Positions 15,532-23,447 of a stretch of 33,124 nucleotides of DNA are shown here, piece by piece (positions within the stretch are counted from its first letter, which is position 1; each line of letters opens with the position of its first letter). Origin of the DNA: Lachnospiraceae bacterium. Its GTDB lineage: Bacteria > Bacillota > Clostridia > Lachnospirales > Lachnospiraceae. The DNA lies in contig JAFRIW010000036.1 in NCBI GenBank assembly GCA_017432565.1, positions 1 to 33,124 on the forward strand, in the 5' to 3' direction. The notes under the pieces are model-generated. The model had not been told where the DNA came from and did no database searches. It saw only the letters and a list, made by a program, of their open reading frames with translations. Made by a program: the position numbers and the translations under genes.

Positions 15532-15596
15532 ATTCCGCTGCTCCGTATATAATTTACTTGCAGCATATATTATAACGCTTTTTCGCGAGGCAAAAT

Positions 15597-16343
15597 ATGG
15601 AGCGCCCCCAGGCTGCGGAGAAAAAGAATGCACACATGAATCTGCTGAAATTTGACGAGAAGCACGTACGTGTGAAAGACATATACGGCGGGACGCACAT
15701 CGGCGTCGCGGACTATTACGACTCCGGATACTGCCTGCATGAGTTCGGAGAAAATGAAGACGCCGTCATTATTGAAGAGTTTCTGATCTACGAGTCGCAG
15801 ATCGCTTCGATCGAAGAGATCGAAGTGCACGGCTGCGTGGAGCTGAGGACGGAGCGGCTGAAGCTGCGCAGATACCGCCCCGGGGACGCGGAGGACCTGC
15901 ATCACTATCTGGGAAAAGACCCGGCAACTTATCAATACTCAGGGTGGAATCCATACGCGACACCGGAAATGACACAGGAAGCCGTGCGCGGATTTATTAA
16001 AGGCTACGATGACGAGCATGCTTATTCGTGGGTCATGGATACAGACGGTGTTATCGTCGGAACGATCGGGGCCTATGATTATAAGGATGATCAGATCGAG
16101 ATCGGTTACACTGTTGTGAGAGGCTGGCGGGGCCGCGGCCTGGCAACGGAGGCACTGAAGAAAGTCCTGGAGTACCTGACAGAAAACGAGAAAATCCCCT
16201 GCGTGACCGCGTGGTGTGCGGCCGAGAATATCGGATCGCGCAAAGTCCTTGAGAAGGCAGGAATGCAGCTCGTCTGTACTGAGAAGGATGCGATCACCGT
16301 CGGCGACAGAACATACGACAAACTGACGTATATGTTTCAGTAG
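15597..16343 (+). CDS. GNAT acetyltransferase (RimJ/RimL-like) with N-terminal extension
   Basis: This 248-residue protein has two parts. Residues 14-78 are a small beta-rich domain (VRVKDIYGGTHIGVADYYDSGY..), of a kind also seen as a stand-alone protein. Residues 80-246 form a RimJ/RimL-type GNAT domain: LRTERLKLRRYRPGDAEDL, GYTVVRGWRGRGLATEAL as the acetyl-CoA motif, and AENIGSRKVLEKAGM as motif B. The acceptor substrate is unknown. The start is ATG 15597 after GAGG; ATG 15636 (M14) is also possible. It heads a plus-strand trio with the two small genes after it. Confidence 0.85.
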   Translation: MERPQAAEKKNAHMNLLKFDEKHVRVKDIYGGTHIGVADYYDSGYCLHEFGENEDAVIIEEFLIYESQIASIEEIEVHGCVELRTERLKLRRYRPGDAEDLHHYLGKDPATYQYSGWNPYATPEMTQEAVRGFIKGYDDEHAYSWVMDTDGVIVGTIGAYDYKDDQIEIGYTVVRGWRGRGLATEALKKVLEYLTENEKIPCVTAWCAAENIGSRKVLEKAGMQLVCTEKDAITVGDRTYDKLTYMFQ

Positions 16344-16378
16344 CTGTTTTATAACTTTTTGCGAGGGAAAATCCGGCA

Positions 16379-16594
16379 ATGAAATCAATCCTGATCAAAG
16401 ATACTACGCGGGAAGAAAGAGAGCGTATCGTCCGGAGAGCCTTATGGGATTCCTGCGGCACCGAATGTGAATTCTGCTCCGGCTGCGACAACCGCGGCGG
16501 CGGGCGCATCGAGTCTATTTACCAGCCGTATATAGACGGGGAGAAGGAAATCCGCGAGATCAACGCGGAATATCGGGCACCATTTGTCCGTTGA
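16379..16594 (+). CDS. Conserved small cysteine-rich protein
   Basis: This is a 71-residue protein: MKSILIKDTTREERERIVRRAL, then a CGTECEFCSGCDNR cysteine cluster, then YQPYIDGEKEIREINAEY. The layout (charged start, CxxxCxxCxxC centre, IYxxYIDGEKEIxEIN end) is familiar from uncharacterised small clostridial proteins. The four cysteines suggest a bound metal. It lies 35 bases after the GNAT gene and 24 before the deoxyribosyltransferase-like gene, all on one strand. The function is unknown. Confidence 0.75.
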   Translation: MKSILIKDTTREERERIVRRALWDSCGTECEFCSGCDNRGGGRIESIYQPYIDGEKEIREINAEYRAPFVR

Positions 16595-16618
16595 GGCAAA
16601 ATCCGGAGGTCGGTCAGG

Positions 16619-16939
16619 ATGGTCGGAAAATATAAAGTAGTCACTCTGTGCGGCAGCACCCGTTTCAAAGATGAATTCATGGAAGCGCAGAAGCGTCTCA
16701 CGCTGGATGGCTGTATCGTCATCAGCGTGGGGCTCTTCGGTCATTCAGGCGACGATGAAGTCTGGACCGAAGGCACCAAAGAAATGCTTGACGACATGCA
16801 CAAGCGCAAAATCGATATGGCCGACGAGATCTATGTGATCAACGTCGGCGGCTATATTGGTTCCAGCACCCGCTCCGAGATCGAGTATGCCAAAGCCACA
16901 GGGAAGGGCGTGAGATATCTGGAGGAGATGGGGGAGTGA
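16619..16939 (+). CDS. Nucleoside 2-deoxyribosyltransferase-like (DUF4406-type) protein
   Basis: This 106-residue protein has the short flavodoxin-like fold of nucleoside deoxyribosyltransferases: VVTLCGSTRFKDEFMEAQKRL at the start, a central KRKIDMADEIYVINVGGYIGSSTRSEIEYA, and a short C-terminal KGVRYLEE strand. Members bind nucleotides or nucleosides and may cleave the N-glycosidic bond; enzymatic activity here is not assured. The start is ATG 16619; CCGGAGGTCGG is the ribosome site. Its Nudix neighbours on both sides fit a nucleotide-processing theme. Confidence 0.82.
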   Translation: MVGKYKVVTLCGSTRFKDEFMEAQKRLTLDGCIVISVGLFGHSGDDEVWTEGTKEMLDDMHKRKIDMADEIYVINVGGYIGSSTRSEIEYAKATGKGVRYLEEMGE

Positions 16940-17004
16940 TAGGGCAGTAAATTTCTTATATTAAGAAGTACAAGATGGTTACAGGTATAACTCTGAAATC
17001 AATA

Positions 17005-17409
17005 CTACCTTCCTTCCTGCCTCTCAATTTCTTCAATTACCAGTATATCTGCTGGCAGCCAATTCACCTGTCGCAGATCATTCAGCGGAAGCCATGCAGC
17101 AGCTTCATGTTCCAGAAGTACCAGATGTCCTTCTTTGACACTGCACCAATAGCATGCCATAGTAAGGTAGAATTCTGGATAATCATATTCTACAGTTGTA
17201 AGGTATTTTTCAACGGAAATATCAGCAGATAATTCTTCGTGGATCTCCCGGACTAATGCTTGTTCAGGACTCTCGCCTACTTCTATTTTCCCACCGGGAA
17301 ACTCCCACCAATCCTTATAGTTACCATACCCGCGCTGCGTTGCAAATACTTCTTCGCCTCTTCTAATGATCGCAGCTACTACGTTAATGTGTTTCTTTGT
17401 GTTTTCCAT
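17005..17409 (-). CDS. Nudix hydrolase, MutT-like (second paralogue)
   Basis: This 134-residue enzyme has the box GGKIEVGESPEQALVREI followed by HEELSAD, complete for catalysis. It closely matches the protein at 15121-15531 over its whole length but diverges at the C-terminus (EEIERQEGR). Its DNA is AT-richer, like the helicase gene just upstream of it on the same strand. Only 12 bases separate the helicase stop from this ATG, and they contain its GGAG ribosome site, so the two form an operon. Likely activity is hydrolysis of oxidised or non-canonical dNTPs. Confidence 0.9.
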   Translation of the reverse strand: MENTKKHINVVAAIIRRGEEVFATQRGYGNYKDWWEFPGGKIEVGESPEQALVREIHEELSADISVEKYLTTVEYDYPEFYLTMACYWCSVKEGHLVLLEHEAAAWLPLNDLRQVNWLPADILVIEEIERQEGR

Positions 17410-17421
17410 TTTTCTGCTCCG

Positions 17422-20400
17422 TTACTTTGTTAGATAATCATATATATCGTTGCGCACAGTGTGCTTAAGACGCATACGGAAATTCATTATTGGTAGGAGT
17501 CTTCCGTTTTTATCTGCAATAGTTGTTTCTTGGTGAGCAATGGGCGTAACACGACCCATGTAATAGAAGTCTGTACCTTCACCATCACTTTTCTTTATGA
17601 ATAGGTAGATCTTAAGTCCATTCTCATTATGATGAATGATCTCCTGACTCTCGGAGCTATCCAGACTGACACGACTTCTTGTCATCCAGCTAAAGACCTG
17701 CGGATCGACAAACTGATCTTCGTATTTTGTTGTTTCTGAAATATCTTCCTTTTTCTCATAGGTGACAAAGATCGGGCAGGTGCCATATTTGATTCGATAT
17801 CCGTAAATCGTGGAACTGTCGTCTTTTTCCCAATTTAGAATCCGGCAGACGTCACGCCGGGAATACTTCTGGTACAAAACCAGATTGTCTTCATCCGTAT
17901 CAGAGAAACTGTCAGTATATCTGGACAATCCATATTTAATCAAGTCAGCTATTGCATCGCGGAATTGCTGTGTTTGGCGACCCATGTTACTGACTCTCTG
18001 CAGGTATGCTGAGCAGCGACGTGCTTGACGGTTTTGAATGATATCGTCTTCATCAAAAAGAGAAACTAAATTATATCTTGCTTTATCTGCTAGTGTGTTC
18101 AGAAATGTTTTGTCCAGCATGCCAAGTGCAGAACGATAATCCGCATCTCGGTATGCCACAGAATATGCCTTAAGTCTGAATTTAGTTTCTTCGGGACTGA
18201 CTATTCCCTCTTCGAGAAGCTGCTGCAACATAATCAACTCATGTGGGCGTTTCCCATTGACGATTTGTGTGCAGATAAAATCAAGTGTTTGATTTTGCTT
18301 TGTAGTAAATTCTTCAAGGCCGCAATCTCGATCAACCGTTCTGACAAATTGATAATAGGATGCCTTCTTGTAATCGATGAACAGGATAGGATCTATCTCG
18401 CCGTGACGATAGAATTCATCCGCGGTAGGCATTCTGCCAAGCCGATCTCTTAGGTTAAAGTATTTCTCCTTCAGGAACTTCAGCGGAGTCGTGGATTTGT
18501 CAATGGCGGCAAAGATCGTCTTCTTGGATATCTCATCAAAATGGATGGTTGAGCAGCCAGGGATGACACTTGACCCTTCCATGAGATACTTACGCATATT
18601 GTCTTTGTTATAAGTACGATCACCTGAGAGTGCGATCGGGATCAGAAAGTTGTTTGCGTAATTTCCAATAAAATCGAGAATAACGACGTATTCTTTACCC
18701 TCCTTTTTACGGAGACCCCGCCCTAACTGCTGGATAAATACAATCGCACTTTGAGTCGGACGCAACATAATAACTTGATTTATGTCTGGTAGATCGACAC
18801 CTTCATTAAAAATGTTGACTGTTAGGATATAGTCCAAAGCATCCAATCTATTATCACTGACCAGACGGTCCATAGCGTCTTGTCTATCCGCTTCAGTGTC
18901 ATTCCCAGAGAGAGCGACTGTGCGAAGACCTCTTTCATTGAATTTGGCTGAAAGGACTTCTGCTTCTCGCACAGACGAGCAGAAGATTAGTCCCTTAACA
19001 CGATTGCCGGAATAACTGTAATAGGTAGCCTGCTTTATCACATAGTCAACTCGTTCATCGCTAGTCAGCATATTGAAGACGCGATAATCTCCTTGTTCTG
19101 CTCGCCAGATGAGATCATCAGCATCCGCATCAGCAGCGAAAGCGATATCACTGATTCCAAAATAGTGGAATGTACAGAGAAGGTCATTTTCCAGTGCCTG
19201 CTGCAGTCGAATTTCAAACACGATATTATGATCGAATAAATCATAAATATTTCCCGTATCTGTGCGATCCGGCGTAGCTGTCATTCCAAGCCAGAAATCA
19301 GGTCGGAAATAGTGCATAACCTTTTGATAGCTGGCAGCAGCTGCATGATGAACTTCGTCAAGAACGATTACCTGGAATTCATTGGAATTGAACCGCTGCA
19401 GGACATCTTCTCTGGAAACCATTGTGATCATGGCAAATACAAAATCTGCCTGTGCGATCTCCTGATAATTCTGATCTTCCCCAGTCAGCAGAGCCATTTT
19501 TATTCTGCTGCCAAAAACTTTCTTATAAGACTGAAGAGCTTGTCGGAGAATGGTCTTACGATGAACTATGAATAACACTTTCCCTGACGGTTTGAGTGCA
19601 TCCCGAATACCAAATGCAGAGGCATAGGTTTTACCAGTGCCAGTCGCAGAAATAAGAAGACCTTTATGCTCACCCTTTTCATAAAGTTCTTGTAAGCTTT
19701 GAATGAAACCGACCTGCATACTGTTTGGCGCGAGCCGGTATGCTTCAAAGGACGGAGTCGGTTCCTTACCTACAAGCTGCCGCTGCCGCTTGACAGCCTC
19801 ATATTTTGTTGAATATTCGTCATAGAACAGCTCAAAATCCAATGACTTTCGATTGTTCCACAAGAGTTCAAATTCGGCACATACTTTCTCAGCAAATTCT
19901 CCATGCTCGGTGGAGACGATCTTGGTATTCCATTCCTGATTTACAGTTAATGCGTACTGTGTCAAATTTGCACTGCCAATCAAGATTCTATAGAGACCAT
20001 CTTTTCTAAAGATATAGCCTTTAGTGTGAAAGCCAGTACCGTCTTCGGCTTGATACATGCGCAACGTAACATTCTTTAATTTCGACAGCTTTTCAAGAGC
20101 TTCAGGTTCACTGAACATTAGATAATCGGTGGTCAAAATTCTTCCACTGATACCTTTGTGTTCCAGATCCTGTAAGATTTGAAGAAGAGGTGTGATTCCA
20201 CTCATAGTGATAAAGGCGACACTTATTGCGAAGGAATCACAAGATGATAATTCGCGTTCAAGAACAGATAGGACTTTTCGTCCCTCACGATAGCTGTTTA
20301 CGATAAACTCCGGTTTGAAGGCAAGGTTGGAGTCGGTCTGAGCACTGATAAAAGCTGCTTCTGCACCCTTCTTGATTTCCGCTATTTCATCTGTTGGAAT

Positions 20401-20454
20401 AAACCGATCTGTCTTCATTAACTTCGGATGCTCCCTGCTGAGATGTTTTGGCAC
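17422..20454 (-). CDS. PLD-nuclease / SF2 helicase / DUF3427 protein
   Basis: This 1010-residue protein starts with GTG 20454; ATG 20418 (MKTDRF) is also possible because neither start is clearly supported. Residues 60-205 form a phospholipase-D-type nuclease domain with H143-x-K145 in GFHTKGYIF and GSANLT. Residues 240-600 form the SF2 helicase: Walker A ATGTGKT (270-276), DEVH (366-369), TATP (392-395) and QQLGRGLR (575-582). The C-terminal 350 residues form a DUF3427-type domain. Such proteins are thought to act on DNA ends or branched DNA, and are often found in mobile or defence regions. The DNA is visibly AT-richer than its surroundings, suggesting horizontal gain. It is followed by a Nudix gene in the same operon. 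Confidence 0.9.
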   Translation of the reverse strand: MPKHLSREHPKLMKTDRFIPTDEIAEIKKGAEAAFISAQTDSNLAFKPEFIVNSYREGRKVLSVLERELSSCDSFAISVAFITMSGITPLLQILQDLEHKGISGRILTTDYLMFSEPEALEKLSKLKNVTLRMYQAEDGTGFHTKGYIFRKDGLYRILIGSANLTQYALTVNQEWNTKIVSTEHGEFAEKVCAEFELLWNNRKSLDFELFYDEYSTKYEAVKRQRQLVGKEPTPSFEAYRLAPNSMQVGFIQSLQELYEKGEHKGLLISATGTGKTYASAFGIRDALKPSGKVLFIVHRKTILRQALQSYKKVFGSRIKMALLTGEDQNYQEIAQADFVFAMITMVSREDVLQRFNSNEFQVIVLDEVHHAAAASYQKVMHYFRPDFWLGMTATPDRTDTGNIYDLFDHNIVFEIRLQQALENDLLCTFHYFGISDIAFAADADADDLIWRAEQGDYRVFNMLTSDERVDYVIKQATYYSYSGNRVKGLIFCSSVREAEVLSAKFNERGLRTVALSGNDTEADRQDAMDRLVSDNRLDALDYILTVNIFNEGVDLPDINQVIMLRPTQSAIVFIQQLGRGLRKKEGKEYVVILDFIGNYANNFLIPIALSGDRTYNKDNMRKYLMEGSSVIPGCSTIHFDEISKKTIFAAIDKSTTPLKFLKEKYFNLRDRLGRMPTADEFYRHGEIDPILFIDYKKASYYQFVRTVDRDCGLEEFTTKQNQTLDFICTQIVNGKRPHELIMLQQLLEEGIVSPEETKFRLKAYSVAYRDADYRSALGMLDKTFLNTLADKARYNLVSLFDEDDIIQNRQARRCSAYLQRVSNMGRQTQQFRDAIADLIKYGLSRYTDSFSDTDEDNLVLYQKYSRRDVCRILNWEKDDSSTIYGYRIKYGTCPIFVTYEKKEDISETTKYEDQFVDPQVFSWMTRSRVSLDSSESQEIIHHNENGLKIYLFIKKSDGEGTDFYYMGRVTPIAHQETTIADKNGRLLPIMNFRMRLKHTVRNDIYDYLTK

Positions 20455-20470
20455 TCAGGTGCCAGTTCAT

Positions 20471-20498
20471 ACTATATTTTATGCGAAATCTCTGACAA
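20471..20498 (-). promoter_or_regulatory. Promoter of the helicase-Nudix operon
   Basis: Read on the minus strand: -35 TTGTCA (20493-20498), 16-bp spacer, -10 TATAGT (20471-20476). Transcription would start near 20464. The leader to GTG 20454 would then be only about 10 nt with no ribosome site, which favours the internal ATG 20418. The -35 lies within an imperfect TGACA/TGTCA inverted repeat (20493-20514). Confidence 0.5.
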
Positions 20499-20576
20499 AT
20501 CAAATTTCATGTCAAACGAATAGCGATGAGGTAAAATGAAAAGTGAAGGTAGAAAGCATCAGGAAGGAGGCCACTC

Positions 20577-20891
20577 ATGCTAAAAGTCTACGGAAGTACC
20601 ATGTGCCCGGACTGCAGGGCGTGCAAAGCTAATTTTGAAGCGAACGGGATCGAGTTTGAGTTCATCGATATCAATGAGAACCTGCATAACCTGGCAGAGT
20701 TTCTGAAGCTGCGGGACAGCGAGCCGGTTTTTGACAAATGGAAGAAGGTCGGTGATATCGGAATCCCCGGCATCATCGGAGAGGACGGCGAGGTCTTCAC
20801 GGACTGGGAGACATACCTGACGAAGAAGGGTCTTCCGATCACATATCAGGACGTCGGACAGTCCTGTAGTATTACAGGGAAGGGGTGCTGA
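20577..20891 (+). CDS. Glutaredoxin-like protein
   Basis: This 104-residue thioredoxin-fold protein has the dithiol active site C10-P-D-C13 right after the first strand (LKVYGSTMCPDCRACK). IEFEFIDINENLHNLAEFLKLRD is the next helix-strand unit, and GIPGIIGEDGEVF contains the cis-proline position. It should reduce disulfides or glutathione/thiol adducts. AAGGAGG precedes its ATG. It is divergent from the helicase gene. Its C-terminus adds two further cysteines (SCSITGKGC). Confidence 0.85.
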   Translation: MLKVYGSTMCPDCRACKANFEANGIEFEFIDINENLHNLAEFLKLRDSEPVFDKWKKVGDIGIPGIIGEDGEVFTDWETYLTKKGLPITYQDVGQSCSITGKGC

Positions 20892-20906
20892 CACAGCGCC
20901 CTTTTT
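20879..20906 (+). terminator. Probable terminator of the glutaredoxin-like gene
   Basis: AAGGGGTGCT pairs with AGCGCCCTT with one bulge/wobble, the gene's stop codon lies in the loop, and TTTTT follows (20902-20906). The stem is imperfect, so efficiency is uncertain. Confidence 0.5.
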
Positions 20907-20908
20907 CA

Positions 20909-20937
20909 TTGACAGTCATACTTTAGCATGCTAACAT
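20909..20937 (+). promoter_or_regulatory. Promoter of the amino-acid ABC operon, with overlapping palindrome
   Basis: Consensus -35 TTGACA (20909-20914), a 17-bp spacer, and a -10 TAACAT (20932-20937, four of six). A perfect 12-bp palindrome TTAGCATGCTAA (20923-20934) overlaps the spacer and the first bases of the -10, which is where a repressor would block RNA polymerase. Which protein binds is unknown. Confidence 0.65.
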
Positions 20938-20989
20938 GGTAAAGATTTAAAGCAATACTGAAGCATTGCTGAAGAGGAGGCTGTAAATT

Positions 20990-21853
20990 ATGAAGAAAAT
21001 GTTAGCACTGTTACTGACCGGAGCCACTGTGTTCTCACTGATGGCATGTGCCGCGCCTGCAGCACCGGCTGCGACTGCTCCTGAGGAAGCTGTCGAAGAA
21101 GCTCCCGAGGAAGCTGCTGCAGAAGAAGCTCCTGCGGAAGAGAGCGGAGAGACCTTCGTTTTCAAGCACGGTTTTGACCTGGACTATCCGCCGTATTCCT
21201 TCATCGGCGAAGACGGCCAGATCGGCGGTTTCGATGTAGAAGTGGCACAGGCAGTCTGCGATTATTACGGATGGGAATATGAAGCTGTTCCGTTCAACTG
21301 GGACGCGAAGGATGCTGAGCTGAACGCAGGAAGCTGCGACTGCATCTGGTCCGGTTTCACAATGAACGGCCGCGAGGATGACTATCTGTGGAGCAAGCCG
21401 TATTCGGACAACACCCAGATGATCATGGTTGCCAAGGATTCCGGTATCGCATCTCTTGCTGATCTGGAAGGCAAAATCGTGGGTGTCCAGACTGCGACTT
21501 CCGCATATGATCTGCTGAACGACGAAGAGGGTCAGAAGCAGCTCGCCGATACTTTTGCAAAACTCGAGGTGTATGAGACCTACACCATCGCATTCAACGA
21601 TCTGAAGGCAGGCGCCATCGACGCGATCGCAATCGACGTCACGAGCGGCAACTTCCTGATGAGCGGCGAGACCGACTATGAGTTCCTTGCTGAGATGCTC
21701 GGCAGCGAGCAGTACGGCATCGGCTTCCGCAAGGATGACCAGGAGCTGTGCGACAAAATCAATGCTGCGCTCGATGCACTGGCAGCGGACGGCACGATCG
21801 ACAAGATCGGCAAAAACTATCCTGACATCTACGATTATCTGATTCTCAAATAA
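20990..21853 (+). CDS. Polar amino-acid ABC transporter substrate-binding lipoprotein
   Basis: This 287-residue lipoprotein has a signal peptide ending in SLMAC (C20). An unusually Ala/Pro/Glu-rich tether (residues 21-50) precedes the SBP family 3 domain: FDLDYPPYSFIGEDGQIGGFDVEVA, WDAKDAELNAGSCDCIWSGFT, and GIGFRKDDQELCDKINAAL. Family 3 proteins bind polar amino acids; the exact ligand is unread, but histidine is plausible given the racemase in the operon. GAGGAGG precedes its ATG. A hairpin terminator separates it from the permease. Confidence 0.92.
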   Translation: MKKMLALLLTGATVFSLMACAAPAAPAATAPEEAVEEAPEEAAAEEAPAEESGETFVFKHGFDLDYPPYSFIGEDGQIGGFDVEVAQAVCDYYGWEYEAVPFNWDAKDAELNAGSCDCIWSGFTMNGREDDYLWSKPYSDNTQMIMVAKDSGIASLADLEGKIVGVQTATSAYDLLNDEEGQKQLADTFAKLEVYETYTIAFNDLKAGAIDAIAIDVTSGNFLMSGETDYEFLAEMLGSEQYGIGFRKDDQELCDKINAALDALAADGTIDKIGKNYPDIYDYLILK

Positions 21854-21911
21854 TTGATTTCAGGACCCGCGCGCGGTGCTTCTTCGCCGGAGCGGGAAAG
21901 CGGTAAGACGT

Positions 21912-21966
21912 AAGACGGCCGCACCGTCGGAACGGACAACGATTCCGGAAGGGCGGCCGTCTTTTG
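21912..21966 (+). terminator. Intra-operon terminator/attenuator after the amino-acid binding protein
   Basis: AAGACGGCCGC (21912-21922) pairs perfectly with GCGGCCGTCTT (21953-21963) around a loop that holds smaller hairpins, and T-rich sequence follows. Readthrough would feed the permease, ATPase and racemase genes at a lower level than the binding protein. Confidence 0.75.
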
Positions 21967-21986
21967 TATTTGAAAGGTGACTGACG

Positions 21987-22634
21987 ATGAGTTTTTCTAC
22001 GATGCTTGGCACAATGGCTGCGGGCATGCTCAGGACCTGCGGGATTTTTGCACTGACGCTGCTGGGATCCCTGCCCCTCGGCATGGTTATCGCGCTGCTG
22101 CGTAAATCGCGCTTCACGGTCGTGCGGGGAATCATCCGCGGCTACATCTCGATCATGCGCGGAACGCCGCTGATGCTGCAGCTGCTGGTCTGGTACTTTG
22201 GCCCGTTTTATCTGTTCGGCTGGTCGATCCGCGGCTGGCGCTTCCCGGCACTGATCATCGGATTCGTGCTGAACTACGCGGCATATTTTGCCGAAATCTA
22301 CCGCGGCGGCATCGAGTCCATGCCGGTCGGCCAGTATGAGGCGGCTGAGGTCCTCGGCTATTCGAAGACGCAGACGTTCATGCGCATTATTTTGCCCCAG
22401 GTAATCAAGCGGATCATGCCGTCCGTCACGAACGAAGTGATCACGCTGGTCAAAGATACCTCGCTGGCGTTCACGCTTGCGTATCAGGAAGTCTTCTCGC
22501 TGGCGAAGCAGATCTCCGCTTCCCAGACCTCGTTCATGCCGTTCGTCATCGCGGGCGTGTTCTACTTCATCGCCAACTATGTGGTGGCGTATGCAATGGA
22601 ACTGATCGAGAAGAAGCTGGATTACTACAAATAA
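21987..22634 (+). CDS. Polar amino-acid ABC transporter permease
   Basis: This 215-residue permease of the HisM/GlnP type has about five membrane spans. Family marks are YISIMRGTPLMLQLLVWYFG and the ATPase-contact loop EAAEVLGYSKTQTFMRIILPQVIK, with TLVKDTSLAF near the end. Only one permease gene is present, so the channel is probably a homodimer. It lies 54 bases before the ATPase gene. Confidence 0.92.
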   Translation: MSFSTMLGTMAAGMLRTCGIFALTLLGSLPLGMVIALLRKSRFTVVRGIIRGYISIMRGTPLMLQLLVWYFGPFYLFGWSIRGWRFPALIIGFVLNYAAYFAEIYRGGIESMPVGQYEAAEVLGYSKTQTFMRIILPQVIKRIMPSVTNEVITLVKDTSLAFTLAYQEVFSLAKQISASQTSFMPFVIAGVFYFIANYVVAYAMELIEKKLDYYK

Positions 22635-22688
22635 AGGCCGGCGGCCGGATTTTGCCGGCGCTATGCAGTAGAAGGAGCAGGCAGCAGT

Positions 22689-23447
22689 ATGATTATCGAA
22701 ATGAAAAATATCAGGAAGCAGTTCGGCGACCTGGAGGTTTTGAAAGATATCAGCTTCGGCGTGGACAGCGGAGAAGTCGTCAGCATCATCGGGCCGTCCG
22801 GCTCGGGCAAATCGACGCTCCTTCGGTGTGCGACGTTCCTCGAGACGATCGACGGCGGGGAGATCCTGTACATGGGTCAGCACGCGGCGCACACGGATGC
22901 GTCGGGCAAAGCGGTCTATGTGCATCACAGGGAACTGCAGAAGTTCCGCAGCTACTGCGGGCTTGTCTTCCAGCAGTTCAACCTGTTCCCGCATTACAGT
23001 GTCCTGAAGAACCTGATTGACGCGCCGGTCGAGGTGCAGCACCGCAGCAAAGAAGAGGCGGAGGAGACGGCGATGGAGCTGCTCCGCAAAATGGGAATCG
23101 CGGACAAGGCGGACGCCTATCCGTATCAGCTCTCAGGCGGGCAGCAGCAGCGCGTGGCCATCGCGCGGGCTCTGGCGATGAAACCGGAGATTCTGTTTTT
23201 TGACGAGCCGACCTCGGCGCTGGACCCGGAGCTGACGGGCGAAGTCCTGAAGGTTATCCGCCAGCTGGCGGAGGAGAAGATGACCATGGTGGTGGTCACG
23301 CACGAGATGCCTTTTGCCAAAGCAGTCAGCAACCGCGTCATCTTCATGGCGGGCGGCGTGATCGTGGAGCAGGGCACGCCGGAGGCGGTGTTCGACAATC
23401 CGAAAGAAGAGAGAACGAAGCAGTTCCTCCGGGTGTTTGAGCGGTGA
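22689..23447 (+). CDS. Polar amino-acid ABC transporter ATPase
   Basis: This 252-residue ATPase of the GlnQ/HisP type has Walker A GPSGSGKS (35-42), Q-loop FQQFNLFPH (94-102), signature LSGGQQQR (148-155), Walker [13 protein letters not shown] (169-180) and switch H205. A small insertion ([16 protein letters not shown]) sits between the Walker A domain and the Q-loop. It powers the importer encoded upstream. Its stop overlaps the start of the racemase gene by 4 bases (GTGA), so the racemase is translated at a matched level. Confidence 0.95.
   Translation: MIIEMKNIRKQFGDLEVLKDISFGVDSGEVVSIIGPSGSGKSTLLRCATFLETIDGGEILYMGQHAAHTDASGKAVYVHHRELQKFRSYCGLVFQQFNLFPHYSVLKNLIDAPVEVQHRSKEEAEETAMELLRKMGIADKADAYPYQLSGGQQQRVAIARALAMKPEILFFDEPTSALDPELTGEVLKVIRQLAEEKMTMVVVTHEMPFAKAVSNRVIFMAGGVIVEQGTPEAVFDNPKEERTKQFLRVFER

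Noticed and set aside
21846..23042. Long minus-strand ORFs (21846-23042, 24481-25452, 28024-29349, 31804-32850)
   Set aside because: Each lies opposite a well-recognised gene, shows shadow-frame composition and no domain.
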